A model generated the notes under the pieces. That model was not told where the DNA came from. It saw nothing but the letters and a program-made list of their open reading frames with translations, and did not search any database. 8,736 nt of DNA from an uncultured bacterium (GTDB lineage Bacteria; Actinomycetota; Coriobacteriia; Coriobacteriales; Atopobiaceae), in the NCBI GenBank assembly GCA_905214175.1, contig CAJMLD010000056.1, positions 1 to 8,736 of the forward strand. Direction: 5' to 3'. Of the stretch, positions 1 through 7,300 are shown one piece after another. The position numbers and the translations under genes are program-made. Position 1 is the stretch's first letter. Each line of letters starts with the position of its first letter.

Positions 1-1550
<1,550 letters not shown>

Positions 1551-1560
1551 CCTCGGGATT

Positions 1561-1585
1561 GGCGCCGCTGCCAAGCTGCGGCGCC
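1561..1585 (+). promoter_or_regulatory. GC-rich hairpin after dnaK, no U-tract
   Basis: The arm GGCGCCGC (1561-1568) pairs perfectly with GCGGCGCC (1578-1585) around a 9-base loop. It begins 10 bases after the dnaK stop codon. The following bases (GGTTCTCG) are not a T-run, so it does not look like a classical intrinsic terminator. A role in partial termination, mRNA 3'-end protection or processing between dnaK and grpE is inferred. Confidence 0.6.
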
Positions 1586-1607
1586 GGTTCTCGAAGACTA
1601 ACTGTCT

Positions 1608-1634
1608 AGGGGGCGGCCGAGAAGGCCGCTCCCT
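1608..1634 (+). promoter_or_regulatory. Second dnaK-grpE intergenic hairpin
   Basis: The arm AGGGGGCGGCC (1608-1618) pairs with GGCCGCTCCCT (1624-1634) around the 5-base loop GAGAA, giving 11 pairs with one G-U. It ends 12 bases before the grpE Shine-Dalgarno and has no T-run behind it. It could limit read-through, shield a decay intermediate or modulate grpE translation. The structure is read from the bases; the role is inference. Confidence 0.55.
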
Positions 1635-1646
1635 CTGGTACGCATG

Positions 1647-1653
1647 AGGAGGG
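1647..1653 (+). promoter_or_regulatory. Ribosome binding site of grpE
   Basis: AGGAGGG is a near-perfect Shine-Dalgarno. It lies 4 to 5 bases before the GTG at 1658 and about 10 to 11 bases before a second in-frame GTG at 1664. It supports a GTG start for grpE but does not strictly decide between the two codons. Confidence 0.75.
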
Positions 1654-1657
1654 TGAC

Positions 1658-2515
1658 GTGAAAGTGCCAATCGAGGATGCAGACGAGAAGAAGCCTGGCA
1701 CCGCGCAGTCGAGCGAGGCGGGGTCCTCGCCCAAGGACGCGTCGGCATCCACGGCAAGCCCGGCGTCAGCCGCCGCCAGCTCTGCCCCCGGTGACATCGA
1801 TCCGGATGATGACGCGGCAATGCGTGCCGCTGCCATGAAGGCTGCCGATGAGGTGCTCGAGCAGGAGGCCGTTGAGGACGCGAAGAAGTTCCGCTCCGAG
1901 CGCGATGAGCTGCAGAAGAAGCTCAGCGACATGACGGAGGATATCGAGAAGGCCAAGAAGGAGGCCGCCGAATCCACCGATCGTCTCGTCCGTCTCCAGG
2001 CGGACTGGGACAACTACCGCCGCCGCACCGCCCAGGAGCGTCTGGATGAGCGCGAGCGCGCCGCCGAGAAGCTCGTGGTGAGCCTGCTGCCCGTCATCGA
2101 CGACATGGAGCGCGCGTTGGAGCACGCGTCCGGCTTTGGCCAGGACACGACGGCAGAGCAGTTCAAGCAGTTCGTCGATGGCGTCTCGGCCGTCCACGAC
2201 AAGATGGTGGGCGTCCTTTCCAAGGAGGGCGTCGAGCCCATTGACCCCGCTGGCGAGCCGTTCGACCCGCTTGAGCACCAGGCCGTTGGCCGTCGCGAGG
2301 ACAAGGACGCCTATGACGAGACGGTCGACCAGGTCTACCAGAAGGGTTACCGTATGGGTAAGAAGGTCATCCGCACGGCGATGGTGACCGTCACCTACGG
2401 TGGGCCCAAGCGCCCGGCGGACGCTGCGACCAACGCGGCCGACAAGGACGCCGAGGCCAAGGGCAGCGGCGACAAGGACCCCGGCTCGGGCAATGGCGCC
2501 GCAAAGGAAAAGTAG
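1658..2515 (+). CDS. grpE: Nucleotide exchange factor GrpE
   Basis: GrpE is the cytoplasmic co-chaperone that, as a dimer, opens the DnaK nucleotide cleft so ADP leaves and ATP binds. The product is 285 residues with a GTG start; GTG at 1664 would remove two residues. Order of parts: a Ser/Ala/Asp-rich, probably disordered N-terminus (1-55); a long charged dimerising coiled coil (about 60-135) with the family run LQADWDNYRRRT (113-124); a four-helix segment with LLPVIDDMERALEHA (143-157); and the beta-wing with the GrpE signature around FDPLEHQAVG (202-211) and YQKGYRMGKKVIRTAMVTV (227-245). After the core comes an extra hydrophilic tail of roughly 35 residues rich in Ala, Asp, Gly and Lys. 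It is clearly longer than the 197-residue Escherichia coli protein, mostly through the two disordered ends. It lies 107 bases after dnaK and 63 bases before dnaJ. Confidence 0.96.
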   Translation: MKVPIEDADEKKPGTAQSSEAGSSPKDASASTASPASAAASSAPGDIDPDDDAAMRAAAMKAADEVLEQEAVEDAKKFRSERDELQKKLSDMTEDIEKAKKEAAESTDRLVRLQADWDNYRRRTAQERLDERERAAEKLVVSLLPVIDDMERALEHASGFGQDTTAEQFKQFVDGVSAVHDKMVGVLSKEGVEPIDPAGEPFDPLEHQAVGRREDKDAYDETVDQVYQKGYRMGKKVIRTAMVTVTYGGPKRPADAATNAADKDAEAKGSGDKDPGSGNGAAKEK

Positions 2516-2522
2516 TGTAACG

Positions 2523-2548
2523 GCGCCCGGGCCGCTCGGTCCGGGCGC
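2523..2548 (+). promoter_or_regulatory. Strong hairpin between grpE and dnaJ
   Basis: GCGCCCGGGCC (2523-2533) pairs with GGTCCGGGCGC (2538-2548) around the tetraloop GCTC: 11 pairs, nearly all G-C, with one G-U. The bases after it (ATTGATATGAG) contain no T-run, so complete termination is unlikely. It begins 7 bases after the grpE stop. It could stabilise the upstream message, attenuate transcription, or space dnaJ translation; this role is inferred. Confidence 0.65.
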
Positions 2549-2557
2549 ATTGATATG

Positions 2558-2565
2558 AGAGGGGG
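2558..2565 (+). promoter_or_regulatory. Probable Shine-Dalgarno of dnaJ
   Basis: AGAGGGGG is the only purine-rich stretch near the start of dnaJ. It lies 13 bases before ATG 2579, which is longer than usual. It overlaps the start region of the alternative ATG at 2555 and so cannot serve that codon. Hence 2579 is the better start, with some doubt because of the spacing. Confidence 0.5.
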
Positions 2566-2578
2566 CTCGTGCGAAACC

Positions 2579-3538
2579 ATGGCCAATGGCAAGAAGACGT
2601 ACTATGACATCTTGGGCGTGAAGCGCGACGCCACCCAGGATGAGATCCGGAAGGCATTCCGCAAGCTTGCGGCAAAGTACCACCCCGATGCTGGTGGCGA
2701 CGAGAAGAAGTTCAAGGAGATTTCCGAGGCCTACACCACGCTGTCGGACGAGAAGAAGCGCAAGGAGTACGACCAGCTGCTCATGTTTGGCGGCATTCCC
2801 GGCGCAGACTTTGGCGGGTCCGGTGGCCCCAGGCGCACGTACACCTACACCAACGTTGGTGGCAACGGCGACTGGTCCGACATCTTCAATGGCATGGGCG
2901 GTGACTTTGGCGGCTTTGACTTCTCGTCCATCTTTGGCGGCGCTGCTCGCCAGCAGGCCCAGCGGCCCGCCAAGGGCGGGGACCTCACCATGCGCATCGA
3001 CGTCACCTTTGACGAGGCGCTCAATGGTGCCACGCGCAAGGTGTCGTACCGCGTGCCGTCGACAGGCGAGGAGCAGACACTTACCGTCAAGATTCCGGCT
3101 GGTGCCGTGGATGGCGGCAAGCTGCGTTATCGCGGTCGCGGCGAGTACGGCGCGAACGGCGGCCAGCGCGGCGACCTCGTGATCACCACGCACGTCGAGG
3201 AGCACCCGCTCTTCAAGCGCGACGGCGCCGACATCCGCATGGAGCTGCCGATAAGCATGTACGAGGCCGCGCTTGGCGCGACGGTCGACGTTCCCACGCC
3301 CGATGGCACCGAGGTTCGCCTCAAGGTGCCCGCAGGGACGCAGGACGGCAAGTGCTTCCGCTTCCGCGACCTGGGCGCGCCCAACGTCAAGCGCAAAGGC
3401 ACGCGTGGCGCGCTCTACGTGACCATCCGCGTGAAGGTGCCTACGTCGCTTTCAAAGAAGGAGCGCGACGGCCTTGGCGCCCTGATGGATGCCGACAAGC
3501 GAGACTACAGAAAGGACGTCGAGCGCTATGAGTCGTAG
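2579..3538 (+). CDS. Class-B DnaJ/CbpA-type J-protein, no zinc finger
   Basis: This is an Hsp40 co-chaperone that delivers unfolded clients to DnaK and stimulates its ATPase. The product has 319 residues from ATG 2579. An in-frame ATG at 2555 would add eight residues (MRGGSCET) but lacks an upstream Shine-Dalgarno, and the J-domain normally starts within a few residues of the N-terminus. The J-domain occupies about 5-70, starting KKTYYDILGV, with the essential HPD at 35-37. A Gly/Phe-rich linker follows (about 70-125, with the run FGGFDFSSIFGG). Two beta-sandwich peptide-binding domains come next (about 135-290), with KIPAGAVDGGKLRYRGRG and later VPAGTQDGKCFRFRDLG. The four CxxCxGxG zinc-binding repeats of classical DnaJ are absent and only one Cys remains, so it is class B. 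The stop overlaps the start of hspR. Annotation as dnaJ is also defensible from operon position. Confidence 0.93.
   Translation: MANGKKTYYDILGVKRDATQDEIRKAFRKLAAKYHPDAGGDEKKFKEISEAYTTLSDEKKRKEYDQLLMFGGIPGADFGGSGGPRRTYTYTNVGGNGDWSDIFNGMGGDFGGFDFSSIFGGAARQQAQRPAKGGDLTMRIDVTFDEALNGATRKVSYRVPSTGEEQTLTVKIPAGAVDGGKLRYRGRGEYGANGGQRGDLVITTHVEEHPLFKRDGADIRMELPISMYEAALGATVDVPTPDGTEVRLKVPAGTQDGKCFRFRDLGAPNVKRKGTRGALYVTIRVKVPTSLSKKERDGLGALMDADKRDYRKDVERYES
3511..3516 (+). promoter_or_regulatory. Candidate ribosome binding site of hspR, inside dnaJ
   Basis: AAAGGA lies 11 bases before ATG 3528, within the dnaJ coding sequence. An earlier in-frame ATG at 3489 has no purine-rich site close upstream. This favours 3528, an arrangement that allows coupled translation of dnaJ and hspR. 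Confidence 0.45.
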
Positions 3539-3980
3539 CGATGGCGCATCCGAGGGCCGTGACGCGCGCGACAGGGACAAGCCCCTGTACATGATCAGCG
3601 TCGCCGCGGAGCTCACGGGCATGCATCCCCAGACCCTTCGCGTGTACGAGCAGAAGGGCCTGGTCACGCCCGGTCGCTCGCGCGGCAACACGCGCCTGTA
3701 CTCGCAGGCCGACATCGACCGGCTCAACCTCATCTCCAAGCTCACCGATGAGGGCATCAACCTGGCTGGCGTGGTACGCATCATGGACATGCGCGAGCGT
3801 GCGCGCGAGCGGGACGAGGAGATTGACCGCCTGCGCGCCCGCGTGCGCGAGCTCGAGGACGAGGTCCACGAGTTCCATATGCGAGAGAGGATTACGGCGC
3901 TTGCCCGCTACGACGGGCAGAGTCCCGAGCAGGTCATGCGAGGGCTTCTCGGAAACGGCAACAACGACCCCGTCGAGTAG
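3528..3980 (+). CDS. hspR: Heat-shock repressor HspR, MerR family
   Basis: HspR represses the dnaK operon in actinobacteria by binding HAIR inverted repeats, with DnaK acting as co-repressor, so the operon is self-regulated. That mechanism is known for Streptomyces; here it is carried over by homology. The product is 150 residues. After a charged N-terminal stretch, the winged helix-turn-helix starts at Y21: YMISVAAELTGMHPQTLRVY, then EQKGLV and the wing GRSRGNTRLYS (49-59), all typical of HspR. ISKLTDEGINLAGVVRIM (69-86) follows, then a charged dimerising coiled coil (about 87-117). There is no C-terminal ligand domain. ATG 3528 overlaps the dnaJ stop by 11 bases; an alternative ATG at 3489 would add 13 residues. 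I saw no HAIR-like CTTGAGT dyad in the intergenic parts of the window; the expected site is upstream of dnaK. The last codons form the left arm of the operon terminator. Confidence 0.94.
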   Translation: MSRSDGASEGRDARDRDKPLYMISVAAELTGMHPQTLRVYEQKGLVTPGRSRGNTRLYSQADIDRLNLISKLTDEGINLAGVVRIMDMRERARERDEEIDRLRARVRELEDEVHEFHMRERITALARYDGQSPEQVMRGLLGNGNNDPVE

Positions 3981-3995
3981 GCGGGGTCGTTTTTT
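3963..3995 (+). terminator. Intrinsic terminator of the dnaK-hspR operon
   Basis: AACGACCCCG (3963-3972) pairs perfectly with CGGGGTCGTT (3982-3991), a 10-pair stem with a 9-base loop. The T-run spans 3990-3995. The loop contains the hspR stop codon TAG (3978-3980), and the left arm is hspR coding sequence. It separates the chaperone operon from the galactosidase gene. Confidence 0.92.
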
Positions 3996-4055
3996 GTGGG
4001 CTGGAAGCGGGAGACGGTGTGCCCTGTCGACGCATGGCGGAACAACTGGTATTTA

Positions 4056-4082
4056 TTGGCAGATTCCACTTCCTGGTAACGT
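4056..4082 (+). promoter_or_regulatory. Weak promoter candidate with extended -10
   Basis: TTGGCA (4056-4061) is followed after 15 bases by TAACGT (4077-4082). The -10-like box is preceded by TGG, matching an extended -10 TGn. Spacing is shorter than the ideal 17 and the -10 match is partial. It would give a leader of about 135 bases. Alternative: the 4101 candidate. Confidence 0.25.
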
Positions 4083-4100
4083 ACTCATACACCGATGGAA

Positions 4101-4128
4101 TTGACCGTTTGCCGCTTTGGATTAGGTT
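4101..4128 (+). promoter_or_regulatory. Promoter candidate nearer the galactosidase gene
   Basis: TTGACC (4101-4106) is a close match to the -35 box TTGACA. The best -10 at normal distance is TAGGTT (4123-4128, 16-base spacer), which is poor. Transcription would start near 4135, at the GTTTC/GAAAC dyad and just upstream of the 4165 palindrome, a layout compatible with repressor control. The -35 is seen; promoter activity is inferred. Confidence 0.3.
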
Positions 4129-4135
4129 CAGAAGC

Positions 4136-4150
4136 GTTTCTTCGGGAAAC
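4136..4150 (+). promoter_or_regulatory. Short dyad GTTTC-N5-GAAAC
   Basis: GTTTC (4136-4140) and GAAAC (4146-4150) are inverted repeats around TTCGG. They sit just downstream of the 4101 promoter candidate. They could be an operator half-site pair or a small RNA stem in the leader. Five-base dyads are common by chance, so this is weak. Confidence 0.2.
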
Positions 4151-4164
4151 TCTACCCCATTACC

Positions 4165-4174
4165 AAGCATGCTT
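4165..4174 (+). promoter_or_regulatory. Perfect palindrome AAGCATGCTT, possible operator
   Basis: AAGCATGCTT is self-complementary over 10 bases. Two more pairs (CC 4163-4164 with GG 4176-4177) form if T4175 is skipped. It lies about 50 bases upstream of the galactosidase ATG, a usual place for a repressor of a sugar gene. No regulator gene is visible next to it, so the link is speculative. Confidence 0.3.
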
Positions 4175-4211
4175 TGGGTCTAGCTCGCCTGTTGTGCGGG
4201 CCCGTCTGAGG

Positions 4212-4217
4212 TGGAGG
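4212..4217 (+). promoter_or_regulatory. Ribosome binding site of the galactosidase gene
   Basis: TGGAGG lies 7 bases before ATG 4225, an ideal distance. The codons after that ATG immediately encode a basic, then hydrophobic signal peptide. This fixes the start with good confidence. Confidence 0.85.
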
Positions 4218-4224
4218 CGCAACC

Positions 4225-4359
4225 ATGACTGCAGGCACGTTCTCGGCCAAACGGACGCGAGGTAGAAGGTGGTACACCTCCCTTGGAATACGAAGGGCGC
4301 TCTGCGTGCTTGCCACGGGGGCAATGATTCTCACGGCAACACCCGCTGTTGCAATAGCA
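4225..4359 (+). other. Signal peptide of the GH2 enzyme
   Basis: Residues 1-45 comprise a long basic n-region (nine Arg/Lys up to R24), a hydrophobic core ALCVLATGAMIL (25-36) and the c-region TATPAVAIA, with predicted cleavage after A45 (AIA before EG). C27 does not sit in a lipobox, so this is not a lipoprotein. Two RR pairs (14-15, 23-24) occur, but a clear Tat consensus is missing, so Sec export is favoured. Confidence 0.85.
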
Positions 4360-7300
4360 GAGGGTGCCGTGGACACTCCCGAGGTGCGCTCCCAGTCTTC
4401 TATGCAGATGTCTTCTGTGCCTGAAGTTGTTTACGTTAACAGCGTCAGTGACGTAGGCGTCCGCACACAGAGCTTCAATGACAACTGGAAGTTCTACCTG
4501 GGTGACGCCAGCGGAGCCGAGTCACAGACCTTTGACGACTCTACCTGGGAGTATGTCACGCTCCCCCATGACTACAGCATTGACCAGGACTACTCGTCTT
4601 CCATGGAGGCCGAGAGCGCCTACAAGCCTGGCGGCGTGGGTTGGTACCGCAAGAGCTTCTACGTGGACCAGACCCTTGCGGGCAAGCAGGTTCGTATCGA
4701 CTTCGACGGCGTCTATATGGATGCCACGGTGTGGATCAACGGAACGCAGCTGGGAAACCACCCTTACGGCTACACGCCCTTCTCGTTTGACCTCACACCG
4801 TACCTCAAGATGGGCGAGGAGAACGTCATTACCGTAAAGGTCAACCATCAGACGCCCTCGAGTCGCTGGTACTCTGGCTCGGGCATCGGGCGCAACGTGG
4901 ACCTCGTGGTGACCGGCAAGGTTGCCGTGGCCAAGGACGGCGTGCGCGTGACTTCGCCGGACCTTCAGGCACAGAACGGCGGCACCGTGACCACCAAGCT
5001 CGCATCCACGGTTTCCAACAGCGGTGACGCGGACGTTGCCGTGTCGCTTAGCCAGACGGTCTTTCCCAAGGGCGGCAGCCCCGAGCAGGCCATAGGTTCC
5101 GTTACTACCCAGGCCCAGACTCTTGCAGCCGGAGAGACAAAGACTATCGAGTCCCAGCTCGAGGCAGCTAACCCCAGCCTCTGGTCCACCGAGTCCCCCA
5201 CCCTCTACACGGTGCGCACCGAGGTCAAGGTGGACGGCCAGACCGTGGACGCCTACGACACCACCTATGGCTACCGCTGGTTTAACTACGACGCCAACAC
5301 GGGCTTCTCGCTTAACGGCGAGAACGTAAAGATCAAGGGCGTTTGCATGCATCAGGACCAGGGCGCCTTGGGCTCCGTTGACACCCGCGCGGCCGTCGAG
5401 CGCCAGGTGAGGATTCTCAAGGAGATGGGCTGCAACTCCATTCGCACCTCCCACAACACCCCGTCGCGCGTGCTGGTCGAGGTCTGCCAGGAGCAGGGCA
5501 TCCTGTTGGACGAGGAAGTCTTTGACGGCTGGACTGCGGCAAAGAACGGCAACAGCAACGACTACGCTCGCTTCTTTAACCGGACTATCGGCGAGTCGCA
5601 GATTCTGGGCGCAACTGCCGGCGAGACCTGGGCGGAGTTCGACCTCAAGCAGACCATCGCCCGCGACTACAACTCGCCTTCTGTGATCATGTGGTCCGTG
5701 GGCAACGAGATGACAACGGGCTCCTCGGCGGGCTTCGATGCCGCTGCGCAGGCAAACCTCATCAGGTGGACCACAGAGGCTGATTCCACCCGTCCGGTCA
5801 CGCTTGGCGACAACCAGCTCAAGAGCGGCAGCACCGCCTATGGACCGCAGAACATCTTCGCTGCTGGTGGCCTTACGGGCATCAACTACGCTGACGGCAG
5901 CATGTACGATCGCCTACACGGCGCGCATCCAGAGTGGAAGCTCTACGGCTCTGAGACCGCGTCGGCCGTCAACAGCCGCGGCGTGTACAGTACGCTGGGA
6001 AGCCAGACCGATGCGGGCGGCCACCAACTGACCTCGTATGACACCTCGGCCGTGAGCTGGGGACACGTCGCTTCCAAGGCCTGGTATGACACGATCACCC
6101 GTGACTTCGTGGCCGGCGAGTACGTCTGGACCGGCTTCGACTATCTGGGCGAGCCCACCCCGTGGAACGGTACCGCCCCCGGTACGCAGGGCGGCGATTG
6201 GAGTATCGCGCCCAAGAACTCCTACTTTGGCATCATCGACACGGCGGGGCTGCCCAAGGATTCCTACTACCTCTACCAGAGCCAATGGAATGACTCAGTC
6301 CACACCCTCCATGTCCTCCCCGCATGGGAGAGCGACATGGTGAAGAAGACCGGAAACAACGTGAAGGTCGTGGTTTATACCGACGCCCCCGAGGTGGAGC
6401 TTTTCTTCACGCCTTCCGGTTCCACCCAGGCTCAGTCTCTTGGCAGAAAGAAGTTCACCAAGAAGACCACCGATGCGGGCTATACCTATCAGGTCTACGA
6501 GGGTGCGGGCAAGAGCAGCACCAACCACGAGAATCTCTACCTCTCTTGGAGCGTTCCCTACGCGGACGGTACCATCTGGGCCAAGGCATATGACGAGAAC
6601 GGCCAGGAGCTCTCCACCGCCGACTGGGACGGCCGTCAGAGCGTGACTACCACCAGCGCGGCGACCCAGGTCGAGGCCACCGTGGACCGCACGCAGGTCT
6701 CGGCCAACGGCGACCTTGCCTACGTTACCGTGAACATCAAGGACAAGGACGGCAATATCGTCCCCGATGCGCAGAACAACGTGAAGTTTGAGGTGACGGG
6801 TGCCGGCGAGCTTGTGGGTGTGGACAACGGCTCCTCTCCCGACCACCAGTCCTACCGCGATGACAACCGCAATGCCTGGGCCGGCCAGCTCGTGGGCATC
6901 GTTCGCGCTACGGGCATTGGTGACATTACTGTCAAGGTGACTTCCGACGGTCTCCAGTCCGCGGGCGCCACGATCTCCTCCGTTGGCACGGGCGACACCC
7001 CTGTCGAGAAGTCCGTTTCAAGTCTGCGCTACTCCCGCTTCTACTACGTGAAGACGGGCACCGCGCTTGCGCTGCCCGAGCAGATCGAGGTGCGTTACAC
7101 GGACGGAACAGCCGAGAACAAGACCGTGAGCTGGGACAACGTGAGCAATGAAGCCCTCTCTAAGCCAGGGACCTTCCAGGTTGCCGGCGAGGTGTACGGC
7201 GTCAGGGTATCCTGCAGCGTTACCGTACTCGACGAGGTGGCAGCCCTTCTCAACTATTCCACCACCACGCCGGTGGGTACCCCAGCGATTCTGCCAGAGT

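Larger units (their letters stand above)
3996..4211 (+). promoter_or_regulatory. Control region upstream of the galactosidase gene
   Basis: This stretch between the operon terminator and the galactosidase ribosome site has no convincing gene. Its base composition is clearly less GC-rich than the flanks: bases 4041-4100 are about 42 percent G+C by count. It must hold the galactosidase promoter, because a terminator precedes it and the next gene starts at 4225. Specific candidate elements are listed separately. Confidence 0.6.

Noticed and set aside
2264..2272. CTTGAG inside grpE as part of an HspR HAIR operator
   Set aside because: No inverted partner ACTCAAG is found at the expected distance, and it lies inside conserved coding sequence.
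2555..2578. Upstream ATG 2555 as the dnaJ start
   Set aside because: Only the right arm of a strong hairpin precedes it, with no ribosome site, and the added residues MRGGSCET do not fit a J-domain N-terminus.
1766..3205. A 479-residue minus-strand open frame opposite grpE and dnaJ
   Set aside because: It crosses two well-recognised genes and their gap. Its translation is Leu/Val/Ala-rich with no recognisable domain, as expected for the complement of GC-rich codon-biased genes.
3489..3527. Upstream ATG 3489 as the hspR start
   Set aside because: It has no nearby Shine-Dalgarno and would add 13 residues with no family resemblance. ATG 3528 has AAAGGA upstream.
3934..4170. A 78-residue minus-strand open frame in the intergenic region
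   Set aside because: It runs through the operon terminator and the 3' end of hspR, has no recognisable domain, and is most likely chance.
4225..4305. Lipoprotein or clear Tat signal in the GH2 leader
   Set aside because: C27 is preceded by R-A-L and not a lipobox, and the RR pairs are not followed by a full Tat consensus. A Sec signal with AIA cleavage fits better.
4522..5454. A 310-residue minus-strand open frame opposite the GH2 gene
   Set aside because: The plus-strand frame has clear GH2 motifs throughout this interval. The antisense translation shows no family pattern and no good start site.
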